This document shows, piece after piece, positions 45,111-56,689 of a stretch of DNA of 64,000 nt. The translations under genes and the position numbers were made by a program. The stretch lies in contig CM036252.1 in assembly GCA_020698575.1 (NCBI GenBank), forward strand, positions 28,287,206-28,351,205. The letters are read 5' to 3'. This DNA comes from Bostrychus sinensis. Taxonomy: Eukaryota; Chordata; Actinopteri; Gobiiformes; Eleotridae. The notes under the pieces are model-generated. The model saw only the letters and a program-made list of their open reading frames with translations, was not told the origin of the DNA and made no database searches. The stretch's first letter is position 1. Each line of letters starts with the position of its first letter.

Positions 45111-46831
45111 ACTAAACCAGGCAAAAACCAGGACTAAACCAGGTCTAAACCAGGTCTGAACCAGGATTAAAAATACTCTAAAGCAGGACTTTGGGAAAAA
45201 AGAACAGGGAAAAGACAGGACTAAACCAAGACATAACCAGGTCTCAACCAGGACTAAACCAGGTCTGAACAAGGATTAAAAATACTCTAAACCAGGACTT
45301 ATTTAGGATAAAGACAGGACTAAACCCAGACATAACCAGGTCTAAACTAGGTCTAAACATGGATTAAATATCCTCTAAAGCAGGACTTATTTAGGAAAAA
45401 GACAGGACTAAACCAAGACTTAACCAGATCCAAACAAGGACTAAACAAGGACTACACCAGCACTAAACCAGTACTAAACCAGGATTAAAAATACTCTAAA
45501 CCAGGACTTATTCAGGATAAAGACAGGACTAAACCCAGACATAACCAGGACTAAACCAAGACTAAACCAGGTCTAAACCAGGATTAAAAATATTCTAAAG
45601 CAGGACTTATTTAGGAAAAAGACAGGACTAAACCAAGACTTAACCAGGTCTAAACCAGGACTAAACCAGGTCTGAACAAGGTTCAAACAAGGATTAAACC
45701 AAGTCTAAACCATGACTAAACCAGGACTAAACCAAGACTAAACCAGGACTAAACCAAGGTCTAAACCAGGATTAAAAATACTCTAAACCAGGACTTATTT
45801 AGGAAAAAGACAGGACTAAACCGAGACTTAAACAGGTCTAAACCAAGACTAAAAAAGGACTACACCAGCACTAAACCAGTACTAAACCAGGATTAAAAAT
45901 ACTCTAAACCAGGACTTATTTAGGATAAAGACAGGACTAAACCCAGACATAACCAGGACTAAACCAAGACTAAACCAGGTCTAAACCAGGATTAAAAATA
46001 TTCTAAAGCAGGACTTATTTAGGAAAAAGACAGGACAAAACCAAGACTTAACCAGGTCTAAACCAGGACTAAACCAGGTCTGAACAAGGTTCAAACAAGG
46101 ATTAAACCAAGTCTAAACCATGACTAAACCAGGACTAAACCAAGACTAAACCAGGACTAAACCAAGGTCTAAACCAGGATTAAAAATACTCTAAACCAGG
46201 ACTTATTTAGGAAAAAGACAGGACTAAACCGAGACTTAAACAGGTCTAAACCAAGACTAAAAAAGGACTACACCAGCACTAAACCAGTACTAAACCAGGA
46301 TTAAAAATACTCTAAACCAGGACTTATTTAGGATAAAGACAGGACTAAACCCAGACATAACCAGGTCTAAACTAGGTCTAAACAAGGACTAAATATCCTC
46401 TAAAGCAGGACTTATTTAGGAAAAAGACAGGACTAAACCCAGACATAACCAGGTCTAAACCAAGACTAAACCAGCTCTAAACCAGGATTAAAAATATTCT
46501 AATCCAGGACTAAACAAGGACTACACCAGCACTAAATCTGTACTAAACCAGGATTAAAAATACACTAAACCAGGACTTATTTAGGATAAAGACAGGACTA
46601 AACCCAGACATAACCAGGTCTAAACTAGGTCTAAACAAGGATTAAATATCCTCTAAAGCAGGACTTATTTAGGAAAAAGACAGGACTAAACCAAGACTTA
46701 ACCAGGACTAAATCAGTTCTAAACAAGAACCAAACAAGGACTAAACCAGTACTTAACTAGGTCTAAACCAGGACTAAACCAGGACTAAACCAGCAAGGGC
46801 TAAACCAGGACTAAACCAGGACTAAACAAAG
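45111..46831 (+). repeat. 1.7-kb minisatellite of TAAACCAGGAC monomers with 408-bp higher-order repeat
   Basis: Built from 10-12-bp units such as ACTAAACCAGG, GTCTAAACCAGG and GATTAAAAATACTCTAAA. Longer blocks repeat: GGACTACACCAGCAC occurs at 45449, 45857 and 46265 (both gaps 408), CCGAGACTTAAACAGG at 45821 and 46229 (408), GGTTCAAACAAGG at 45681 and 46089 (408). The monomer matches the reverse complement of the TTTAGTCCTGG words inside the MITE at 4221-4510. The right edge abuts a SINE 3' fragment. Confidence 0.9.
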
Positions 46832-46895
46832 ACAGCTGCGGCAACTAGAGCTTACAGCAGTGAATGTGACTAAGGAGTGAATGAATAATGGACCT
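46832..46895 (+). mobile_element. SINE 3' fragment abutting the minisatellite
   Basis: CAGCTGCGGCAACTAGAGCT and GACTAAGGAGTGAATGAATA match the 3' half of the tRNA-derived SINE family. Confidence 0.55.
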
Positions 46896-47597
46896 AAAAA
46901 TAAAAATTAAATGTAACTGTCTAAAAATATGAACATATATAACACATGTATACCTGTCCAGTCCCCCTCGCTGATTTTCTGTTTCTCTACATTCCTCAGT
47001 TTCTCTCCATTTTTACTGTCACATAAGTTGATTAAAAGTGTGTCATGTGCATGTGTTTTCGGACTTTCGTCTCAAGTTTCAGGCTGCAGAACCAACTCGA
47101 TGACGGGAAACACAAAGGTGACAGCTGTAACGAGCAATTACTGTCAGCTCTCATTCCTGTCTCTGTGGCTTTAAACAGAAGCCACATGGCAGCTCGGCAC
47201 CATGTGATCATTGCCTTGATGGCTGCAGTATGCACACTTATATATTCACTGTATACCATTAAGCACTGAGGGGCTTTATTCTTTTTTTCAGAATAACATT
47301 AACATAAAAAATACATTTGCTTTTGCTTTGAGCGTTGTGTGAGTGACCTAAAAAGAGTTGAAAGATTCTTAAAGCTATGTTTTCTTCTTGGTGTCCAGCT
47401 GTGGCTTTGGTGACTTTGGTGTGCATAAACAGCAACACTTGCCTAGTGTCTTGCATGTATATAGCATGTCTTCAATAACAGTTGTCATCTCCAAAACATA
47501 AAACTGTTAAATGTTGCACTTTTGTTGAAAAAACAAAAAAACAAAACAAAAACAAAGTTAGAGTGCTTTACCAATGGCTTTGTAAGGGTAAAGAATA
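46896..47597. other. unique sequence, possible conserved block
   Basis: About 47080-47230 is balanced in composition, with the exon-like arrangement TTTCAG ... AAAG|GTGACA at 47083-47124. No gene is supported. Confidence 0.4.
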
Positions 47598-47712
47598 AGG
47601 CCCCATCCAATTTCTTATTCTTACCCCTATTCCTTGCCCTTCCCCTTAGACCTTAAAACAGAGGGGTAAGAGGTAGGGTTGGTAATACACCCCTAAGAAA
47701 TGGGACGCACCT
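47598..47712. mobile_element. tiny inverted-repeat MITE (CCCCTTACC-type)
   Basis: The left part CCAATTTCTTATTCTTACCC is mirrored by CCCCTAAGAAATGGGACG at the right; the middle is C-rich then G-rich. It resembles short teleost MITEs with CCCCTACCCCTT cores. Confidence 0.45.
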
Positions 47713-49120
47713 ACATTGTTATATTAGGCTATACATCATTGAACAAGCCATTTGCTCAGTTTATACTCTAAATAAATTATTTTTTTTACTTGTATTGTTT
47801 TGAATGGGTCTAAATATTTTTTAGACAAGCCTACATTAGACTGAAGGGGGCGCATGTGAGCAGCAGGAGAACTGTAAGTGAACAAAAAGACAAACATAGC
47901 ACCAGAGAGAGACGACAAACTGCTGTAAACTACAACTTTCATGGGATTAATCTTCACCATAAACCGCATGGGGCAGGAGGAGCTCACTGTGCTCAGGTAA
48001 AGATCACCTGTTTCTGTAAATACAGCTGCATGTGTGTCACGTGACTCGTGCGCTCCTGCTTCTCTCTGCATCAAATTAGTGGAATTTCAACTAAGTTATG
48101 GGACTTATATTGCCTATCGCTTTTCTGTTGGTTTTTTGACTGAAACATGAGTTATATTATTTAAAACCACTGCGGATCCTGCTGATGAAGTACCAGATTC
48201 TTGTCTAAAGCCTGCATTTCATTTATTGATGTTTTCCACAGACTTTAATGGTGGATATCTCATTGATTACTGGGGCTATCGACATAAAACAAACACTGGC
48301 ATAAAGTTTAAGGTCTTTTCTGTCAGAGCAAAAATAGTGAGACTATTCAGTTACAACACAAATGCAAACGAAATAACAACAAAATAATAAATGGGTTTAA
48401 AGCAGAGACAAGCTAGTTTTATGTAGCCTACATTACAATATAAACAAGCACAAGATGGACGAAATACAAAATAACTCTGTCATAACTCTTAAATGGTTAT
48501 AAATGCAGAATATATGTCTTTTTCACTGCCATGTTACTAAACATGATGTATCATGGTAAACTCCTCCTACCCCTTGGTTTGAAGCATGCATCTGGAAAAG
48601 TTCTGTTTGGAGGGGGGTACAGCCCTTGAAAGCGCACAAAGGAGAAGGGGGAGAAAAGCAATTGGCCCTTAGTGTTGTGTCTACAGGGAATGAAATACTG
48701 AGATTAACCATGTTTTATGTTTTCTTCCTTGGTCAGTTCCTTCTTTGGCACATGACTGGTGTGTTTATTTGATCAGCGGCAAGTCATGATGGCCGCCTGC
48801 TGCTCGGGCGACATGTTCTCTCCTCCTGATGTTCCTGGGGACATTCATCAATGCCTAATGGACAAAAACTAGCACCAGGCCACACTCTGAATTAAAAAAA
48901 TAAAAAAAGTTGTGTGGCTGGCCAGCATGTTTCTGGGAAAGTATCGGCAAGGCTGAGAGCAATCCAATATGGTTATTTTTGGTTGTCGAATTGGCTCATT
49001 TGCAGAAAGCATTGGTGGATGGAGAGAGTATTCGTGGTATTTGGGTTAGCGGGTGAAAATTTTGTAGACAGCATTTATGAAACAGAGAATTGCTCGCTAT
49101 GAAGGTAGTTTTTTAGTCTC
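47713..49120. other. unique sequence
   Basis: 48740-48870 is a small CpG-containing, repeat-free patch. Otherwise AT-rich. No gene. Confidence 0.45.
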
Positions 49121-50030
49121 AAATTTTTTTTGACAGCAGATTTCTCCATACTTACTTTTTAAAACACAAACATTTCTATCTAAACCTTTAAAACTGGAAT
49201 TTTGCAACAATTCGATCTTCAAAATTCAAATGTGAAAAAACAAACAAGCAAACAAACAAAACAAAAAAAAAACTTAAATCAATTAGCGGTGAAAGAAGTA
49301 CCCCCAAAGTTAAAATATGCAATTATTTGTGTTTATGTAATAAAGTCTTGTATACATTTTTTTTTCCTGCAAATGCACTGTAAAGTTTACTACCACTACA
49401 ATACCAAAATCATTTTTTTTAATATTTTTTGCAGATTTTTGAATTTATGATAAGGAAAAGACACTACACTACACTAGATTTAAATAAAAAAATGTTTTTT
49501 ATAATTTAAATGCAAATTTTTTTCTACATACAATGAAAAAATATTAGTCTTATAATTCCTGATGTATTTTTTTTCTACCCTTTTTTTTTTTTTTGACAGC
49601 ATATTTCCCTATACTCAATTTAAGAACACAAATCTGTTTAGTATTTTAATTTTTACAACTGGAACATTTCCAAATACAATTCTACATTCATTCAAATGGC
49701 AAAAAAAAAAAAATAAAAAAAAATCATGAATCCAGTAGAGGTGAAAGAAGTACCCAAAAGTAAAACTGACTACCACTACAATACCGCTGAATTTTGAATT
49801 TATAATAAAAAAGACAGATACATGTATTTAAAATGTAAAGTATGCAATTATTTTAATGTATGTAGTAAAGTTTTCTGTATTTCTTTTTATTTTATTTTAT
49901 TTTTTTTTGCAAATGCAATGTAAAATTTACTACTACCACTACAACAATGCCCACATCTGATTCAAACCCATCTGATTACAAGCTACTACCCTCCTAAGTA
50001 AGGTCAAATTTTACCTTCCACCACTGAAAT
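49121..50030. repeat. diverged tandem duplication, about 455-465 bp period
   Basis: TGACAGCAGATTTCTCCATA at 49131 corresponds to TGACAGCATATTTCCCTATA at 49594 (offset 463). GTGAAAGAAGTACCC at 49289 recurs at 49741 (offset 452). GCAAATGCACTGTAAAGTTT and TACTACCACTACAA also occur twice. The right end CCTTCCACCACTG matches the terminus of the 15411 MITE family, so this may be a duplicated hAT-type element. Confidence 0.6.
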
Positions 50031-51282
50031 TTGCTGTCAAAAAGCTAAACACAGAAAACACACAATTATTACCTTCAAAGCTATTACCATATCTGTACAA
50101 TGCTTGACACCGTGCCTCTGTTTGAGTGGCAGTTCAATTTTAATCAGCCCTCATCATGGCCGTAAACAGCGCACAGGGAAACCATAATTAATCATCTGTC
50201 CCTCGTCCTCAATTATCCCACTATATCGGAGGAGCGGAAGGGAATATTCTGAACTCCGAGCTGCCATAAAGGCGGCGCGTTGATGACACATCGCAGTTTA
50301 AAGACTTTATCCACTATCCCCGGATCTAATAGGCTACATCTTGTTAGCGGTCCCAGCGGTGGATACTCCAGACGGGAGAGACAAGCTAAAAAAAAATTGT
50401 AAAGTGTGAATGTTTCTTTAATTCAATTCCAGTTGTTGTTTGTGCTTGTGCAACTGTTTTGTCTTGTTTGTGATGTTTGTGCCCAGTGCAATCACTTCAG
50501 GAAATCTATTTTGGTGAGAACTGTTAGCATCAGCAGTTTCTCAGATGGTAGACAGTTGGAACCGTACAGTCAGTAATTCAATAAAATGGCTGGTCAGTGG
50601 TGTGACACTTGGGCCGAGCTGCATGCACGTGACAGTGACATACCTGTCCTGTGTACAAATGGAGCAGATAAGTAAAGGATTTCTTAGAACTGACAAATGA
50701 CTTCTACATACTTCAGCTTATTTACTGCAGCGTTATAGCGGCCAGGCAGGGGTGGCTGTAGAGGGGTGATGATGAGGATGCTACCCCACCTGGAGACGGA
50801 ACCCATGAGGTTACATATTTTGTGGCGGGTCAGACATTTATGAGGAAAACTCATGATGTTTAACATCGAAAATCAGACTAGAAATGTACTTGGTTGACTA
50901 AGAATAAACGGAGATGCACCTGCTGCCCTGATGGATGCAGTTCCTGGACTAAAGTCTGTTGTTCCAGTGAGTAGTGCAACTTAATCTCTCAAATAATTTA
51001 AGTATCATGTGGATAGAGCGGCCATTTTAGACACTGGCACATTTTTTCACATTGTTGAGAAAAAATTAATGAATGCAGTCTATATGCTTTACGCTGTTAT
51101 AAACAAACAAACAAAAGAAAAAATGTTTTCCATACTGCTTTTACAGCCCAATTATCCTAGGCTTTCAGAGACATTTTCTGTAATTCAGATGTTAGCAGTA
51201 GATACAATGTATTCATTTGCTACACCGTAAATTATCCATTTTCCTTCCTTCCTGCACCCTGTTATTTGTTGTTAGATCCACT
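50031..51282. other. unique sequence with a candidate conserved block
   Basis: About 50100-50390 is CpG-containing and repeat-free, with short homeodomain-like TAATTAATC words. Remaining sequence shows nothing. Confidence 0.4.
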
Positions 51283-51812
51283 CCTGCGGCCATGGCTCAT
51301 TAGGTAGAGCCGTTTGCGTACTAAAGGTTGGTGGATCGATCCCTGCTACCAGCATTGCTGTTGTGTACTTGGGCAAAACACTTCACCCACCTGACACTAG
51401 TGTATGAATGTGTTAGAATGGCAGCCATGTCTTTACCAGTCTGCTCCCTAAGGTTTCTTCTTTTTTCCCGTAGCTGTTTTTTTTTAGGAGTTTTTCCTTA
51501 CCGAGAAGGAGGGTCTAAGGACAGGAGTGTCCTGGGTCTGTTTAGTTTAGTGTAGTTGTTGTTTGTGCTGATTGTGTGTTAAGTCTGATTGTGTGTTTAT
51601 GTTTGATCAACTGTTTGTGAAGCCCTTTGAGGCGACTTTTATTGTGATATTGGGCTATACAAATAAACCTGAATTGAATTGAATTGCCCCAGGGCAGCTG
51701 TGGCTATAGAACTTATAGTACTTATACCAAGTGTGGCTGAGGAGTGAATGAATCGTGCACCTAAGTTAAAAGGGACTTTGAGTGTGCAGAAAAGCACTAT
51801 ATGAGCCTGATG
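51283..51812 (+). mobile_element. tRNA-derived SINE interrupted by another retroelement
   Basis: The SINE head (GCGGCCATGGCTCATTAGG, then GGTGGATCGATCCCTGC) runs to CAGTCTGCTCC near 51447. It resumes at 51687 with CCCCAGGGCAGCTGTGGC and ends AAAAGCACTATATGAG. Removing 51447-51686 rebuilds the normal CTGCCCCAGGGCAG junction. Confidence 0.8.
51447..51686 (+). mobile_element. TTGAA-tail retroelement inserted in the SINE
   Basis: AAGGTTTCTTC, then TTTTTCCTTACCGAG, CCTGGGTCTGTTTAG, GAAGCCCTTTGAGG, GGGCTATACAAATAAA and TGAATTGAATTG, the same order as 62615-62838. Putative 6-bp duplication TGCTCC/TGCCCC. Confidence 0.75.
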
Positions 51813-51947
51813 CATTATAGTGTGAAACAATACTTTAAAGCAACATTATGTAATTTTTGACTATAAATTGCTAAAGTGTCACATATGAAACCTCATTTTT
51901 GGTCATTATGTTTTTCAATACAAAAACATACATACACCCACAGTAGC
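51813..51947. other. unique sequence
   Basis: Short spacer with no feature. Confidence 0.5.
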
Positions 51948-52235
51948 AGGCCAACACATGATCTCTCTGGGTGCAGTTTGCATGTCCTCTCCATGTTACT
52001 GTGGGTTCTCTCTGGGTACTCTGGCTTCCTCCCACCGTCCAAAGACATGCATGTGTTAGGAGAACTGGTTACTCTAAATTGCCCCTAGTGAATGAATGTG
52101 AGAGTGAATGATTGTCTGTCTGTGCTGGCCCCTGTCCAGGGTGTACCCCGCCTAAGGCCCAAAGTTACTGGGATAGGGTCCATTCACCAGTGACCCCTAA
52201 TGGGAATAAGCAGAAGAAGATGAATGAATGAAAAC
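51948..52235 (+). mobile_element. SINE-like repeat, 5'-truncated
   Basis: GGGTGCAGTTTGCATGTCCT, TGGCTTCCTCCCACCGTCC, AAAGACATGCATGTG, CCAGGGTGTACCCCGCCTAA and a GAATGAATG tail. Same family as 28042-28370. Confidence 0.7.
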
Positions 52236-52355
52236 CTACAAATAATAAGACAAGGACATAGTGTCTCTGGTTCCTTCACTGAACTTACATTTGCCCTGAG
52301 ACTGAAATTTAGGCTATTGGTCCTTGTTTCATGTCATGGCCGATCAACATTTTGC

Positions 52356-52672
52356 TGGGACAGTAGCCCAGACGTTCACCCCACTAACACGAAGGTTGGC
52401 GGTTTGATCCCTGCTACTGGCATTGCGTACTGCCATTGTGTTCTTGGGTAAGACACCCACCTGACTGTGCGTGAGTGGGTGTGTGAAGGTGTGATTGAGG
52501 TATTTGGAGAGGCCATATGCACATAATGGCAGCCACGTCTCATCAGTCTGCCCCAGGGCAGCTCTGGTGACAGAAGTAGCTCACCACCACTGAGTGTGAC
52601 TGAGAAGTGAATGAATAATGAAATGTAAAGCGCTCTGAGTATTCAAAAAGTGCTATATTGTTTTATTATTTC
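52356..52672 (+). mobile_element. tRNA-derived SINE
   Basis: CTGGGACAGTAGCCCAGACG is a decayed A-box region and GGTTTGATCCCTGC the B box. Then CAGTCTGCCCCAGGGCAGC and AAAGTGCTATATTG. Family of 41376. Confidence 0.7.
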
Positions 52673-53789
52673 TTTGTAGATACTCCAGGAAAAATCTTGT
52701 TTGCCCTTTTTTATTGTTTTATTATTATTTTGTTGACCACAATATTACTTTATATGGGCGTGATACTGAACTAAGTGACAGAATGAGGCAGTGTTCACTG
52801 TCTGGTTGGTTTTGACAGTTGTTTTTTTTAGATCTACAAACAGGCTTAATCTGGTGGATAGATATGGAGCACAACAGTAACCACCAACTACAGAAAAATG
52901 CCCTGAAACCTGGAAAAAAAAAGCACAAGTACAAACTTATTTTGCCTTTTTTTTTTCATACACATTTTTTGGCAATTTTTTTTTTTTTTTTACTGGAGTG
53001 GTGACAGGAGATCACAGCAACATTGAGGCATATTTATATATGAGCTATACCACAGTGCATTTAGCATTTTTTTAAGTTTCCTATCTATATATTTTTATAT
53101 ATATTTTACAGATTTTTCGAGAAAATGAATGGGAAATTTACTTGCAGAACAAAAAGTAGGCGGTCACTTTTGAGCTCCATGAGGGTCTAAGGTGCATTTT
53201 TAGATCAACACAACTCTGGGCTTGCTAGTTGTTGACATATTAATGTAAAGGAAAACTGAGGCCACTTTAAGACCTTGCATTTCAATCCAGAATTATCCGA
53301 TTGGGGCCTGCCTTAAATGCAAGACGTCAATGCCTGAAATCTATTCTGAATGCGATCAAGTCTAAGCATGCATTTGGTGATTGCCTGGATTGAAATGCCA
53401 CATCTGAAAAGGGTCTAAGTCCGAAGGCTGCTTGCTGACTTGTTAGGCGAGTGGTGTGTAGCTGCTGTCAGATTAGCGCAAGTCAAGTGCGGATCAAATG
53501 GACGGTGTCTTCACTATGGATCTCTCTCTCCAGCCTTTGGTGTCACCGCGGTCACATTTGCAAAAGCCGTGTGTTGTCAGTCAGTGTGAACTCTACTCTA
53601 CCGCACTCCTATTGATGCTTCTCAGTGGGGTCCTTCTCTGATGTAAACCAGCGGTGGGCTACAGATCAACAACAAAGGTGGCGGTTACCTCATATGACCT
53701 GATGCTAACTGTCTGATCTTCCATGGGAGTCCTTCCATCAGTCAGTAGTAGTTACTGGCCTGAACAGAGCGGTTTTGTCCTTCCACTGT
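52673..53789. other. unique sequence
   Basis: T runs near 52950 and 52976-52991. 53240-53780 is less AT-rich with several CpGs and no recognised repeat. Confidence 0.4.
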
Positions 53790-53966
53790 ACTCTTACTTT
53801 CATCAGCAAAAGTGGGGATCATCCCCTGCCATTACTTATGCATTTACCGTAATTGGAACTGCTATCATTACTAGCCTGTACTACTACTGTTTGCTAATCT
53901 GATATCCTCTTTAGTGCCCTCAGACCTGGTAGTTTTACTCCACTTGGCCTGCTAACCCTTTGTAAG
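53790..53966 (+). repeat. unnamed interspersed repeat, copy 1
   Basis: CTCTTACTTTCATCAGCAAA, GCCATTACTTATGCATTTAC, CCTGTACTACTACTGTTTGC and GATATCCTCTTTAGTGCCCT match 61671-61857 in the same order at roughly 80% identity. The family is unknown to me. Confidence 0.7.
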
Positions 53967-54044
53967 GCAATATGTGCCTAATGGGCCATAGTTGAAATTA
54001 ACTTGGAATAATTAAGCTGGAATTTACACAGGCAAAATGGTGGA
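53967..54044. other. unique spacer
   Basis: Nothing seen. Confidence 0.5.
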
Positions 54045-54604
54045 TAGATATGGAGAAATAAAAGTGCCAGAAATGAAATAAATAAATACATAATTGTCAT
54101 TAGTTAATTAAAATTGGAAATGGATATGTAAAAATGTATTTTATGTGTCATTGAGTAAAACAAAACAAAAAAAAGAACAAAAAAAAAAAAAGTATAATTT
54201 ATCACCATTTACATAATTATTTCTTGGTCCTGTGTTGCAGTGCATCATAAATTAAATTTATCTGTCAGCCTCATCAATCAAAACCAGTGGGCAGAGCTAA
54301 CACTGATCCAGTCAAATTTTGGCATTGATCTGTGTTGACTTTCTGCCGTAACCAATCAGGTGTTAGAGCCCGCCTACTGGCTTTAATGAGTAAGTTTGAG
54401 AGGTAAAATTAACTTATGATGTACTGCAGCACAGTACCATGAAATAATTATTTAAAGAGGGAAATAATTATATATACTTTTAATTAATTAATGACACATT
54501 TAAATTATTTGTGTTTTTATTTACCATTTTAATTAATTCGTGAAAAATGTAATCAATTAATGAATTATGTATTAACTTTTTGCACTTTTTGTTCTTCATC
54601 GATA
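54045..54604. mobile_element. long inverted-repeat MITE
   Basis: The left arm (about 54045-54170: ATATGGAGAAATAAAAGTGC, then AATACATAATTGTCATTAG, TTATGTGTCATTGAG) is the imperfect reverse complement of the right arm (about 54480-54604: TTAATGACACATTTAAATT, AATGAATTATGTATTAAC, GCACTTTTTGTTC). The 310-bp centre is a different, less AT-rich sequence. No open transposase frame. Confidence 0.7.
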
Positions 54605-54786
54605 TGAGCATGTGTTATGAAATAATGCCAACTGACATTTTCTTTGAAAGTTATTGTTCCCTTGTATTTAAAGTGGCATTAGTATGGCCATCTGTTACTT
54701 CTGATACAATCTTGATACTAGGTAGTCATTATTATTTTATTAACGTGAGAGTGATTGTTTTCTCCATGAATTTCTCTGGAACGAAC

Positions 54787-54890
54787 TAGCCATTGTCCAG
54801 GGCGTACCCACCTTAAACCCATGGTAACTTAGGATCATTTCCAATGTTTTCCAGACAGTAACAAAATAAGCAATAAAAATGAATGACATG
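54787..54890 (+). mobile_element. SINE-like repeat, 3' end
   Basis: TAGCCATTGTCCAGGGCGTA and AAATAAGCAATAAAAATGAA match the 3' end of the 28042 family. Confidence 0.5.
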
Positions 54891-55074
54891 TGTAATTATA
54901 GTATTAATGTTGACTGGCATAAATTATGTACTCAAAAATTTCGGGAACCATGCTTGCTTCCCAATTGCCAGGATCCTCAGTAGGCTCTCAGGAAGCATCT
55001 CCTCCAGGAGTCAGCCCCTCCAGGAAAGGCGAGTGTCCTGTTTACGACATACATGAGCACTTTTGGAACATGCT

Positions 55075-55200
55075 ATGATCTCTCTGAGTGGAGTCAGTAT
55101 GTCCTGTATTATTGGAGGTTCACTCCAAATTCTCTGGTACTTCCTCCCACAGTGCAATGACATCCATGTGTTTGGAGAATTGGGCAGTTGGCAGTTGCAC
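55075..55200 (+). mobile_element. SINE-like repeat, middle part
   Basis: ATGATCTCTCTGAGTGGAG, TGGTACTTCCTCCCACAGTG and TGACATCCATGTGTTTGGAG match the middle of the 51948 copy. Confidence 0.5.
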
Positions 55201-55392
55201 CAGGATTTGTAACACTTTCCATAATAAGAGAAGCATTAACAAAAGATGCTCCTTTTATAATCCTGACAAAGGTCCCGCAGGTGCGCCTTACTAAGCACCA
55301 GTTGACGTACAGCATGACTCTCACCACGAGGCTCCCCCCAGGTGGCCAGACTCTTACTCAGTGAAAATGGTCACATTTATATAAAAATAAAT

Positions 55393-55599
55393 AGTCAGAT
55401 TTATATAGCTCTTTTCTACCTCCACAGGTACTCAAAGTGCTTTAAGGAACCATTCCCACAGTGTGCGCAGACACTGGAGGCAAGGTGGGTTAAGTGTCTT
55501 GCCCAAGGACACAATGATAGTATGCAACAGTGGTGGTTTGAACCGCCAACCTTCTGGTTAGTGGACAAGCAGCTCTACCAACTGAGCTACTGCTGCCCC
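55393..55599 (-). mobile_element. tRNA-derived SINE, antisense
   Basis: CCAACTGAGCTA (55578-55589) is a perfect antisense A box and GGTTTGAACCGCC an antisense B box. GTGTCTTGCCCAAGGACACA is the following body. The TTATATAGCTCTTTTCTACC tail joins the head directly, with the usual centre shortened. Confidence 0.75.
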
Positions 55600-55756
55600 G
55601 TGTGCACCAGTGCTGGTGCTCCTCTGCCTGGGCAGCTCCTCCTGCCCACAGCTGGCCCTGGAGCCCTATTTACTCACTAAAAATACTCCAGGGCTGGGGC
55701 TTGTGACCCAGCCTCTGGACCCCATGGACCAGGGCCCAGGTGCCCAGACTAACTGG

Positions 55757-55848
55757 CCACTGTCTAGGGTGTGCCCCACCTATAGTTGCTGGTTCCAGCC
55801 ATCTGTGATCCCTAACAGTAATAAGGGAAAGAAGAAAGAATGAATATT
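55757..55848 (+). mobile_element. SINE-like repeat, 3' end
   Basis: TAACTGGCCACTGTCTAGGG, GTGTGCCCCACC and a GAAAGAATGAAT tail. Probably the downstream part of the 55075 piece, separated by other insertions. Confidence 0.5.
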
Positions 55849-55904
55849 GGAGGAAACGGGTTGCACCTTTTTGTACAATGCAACAGTACAATGTTCACAT
55901 AATT

Positions 55905-55907
<3 letters not shown>

Positions 55908-55938
<31 letters not shown>
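55908..55938. repeat. poly-A run of 31
   Basis: Uninterrupted A. Confidence 0.95.
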
Positions 55939-55939
<1 letters not shown>

Positions 55940-56689
55940 CGCTAATGAATTTAAATAAAATTGGAATTATTTTTGTAAGCACAGATTAGCCTAAACATAA
56001 TCACTGCTGCATTCACACCGCCGAATTCAGTATTTCCAGACATGCTCTCCCTCCTCCCAGGTGACACTAATAACATCCATTCAACCTCCCCATCATCCCG
56101 GATTGTCCCCGTCTTCCCCACCCACCGCTGTAACGTGTGTCTATCTGTTTTTGATGGCTGCTGTATATACGCTGAGCCGCTGTCGTCAAAAGGCTTATAG
56201 CTCTCAAACAGATTTTATTCAATCAGTCCTTCTCGCCATACCCCAGCATGCCGTTGTACCGACGCTGCTATGGAGCTGCCCCCTCTCTCCTGTGGCGAGC
56301 TGCTGAAGTTTGAGGTCGCCTCGGGGTACAAAAGCGCAAACGTCCAGCTGGGGATTGATGGAGGAGCGGAGACACGTATGCACTTACACGCACATACTCC
56401 CAAGCTTCCATGGGCCTGGTATTGATCTCAAGGTCTTATACTGCTGACTTCAATTTGGAGTATTTGTGTCAAAATGGCTACGGAGAGGTGCGGAGAACCA
56501 TGGTGAGAGTTCAATCAGAAATACACATAAGGTTTAAGGTCTGAGTACGTGTACACAGGTATTTTTTCTAAACCAAAAAACTGTTTTGTGCTTGCATGGG
56601 GAGTGCTCAATCAAAACACATAGGTCCTTAAAGGTCTTTTTTGAACTTTTAACCATGTTATAATTTTGTTTTCACCTCAAAAACATATG
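55939..56689. other. unique sequence with a candidate conserved block
   Basis: About 55995-56405 is CpG-containing and balanced, with no simple repeats. Open frames on both strands show no family. Confidence 0.4.
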
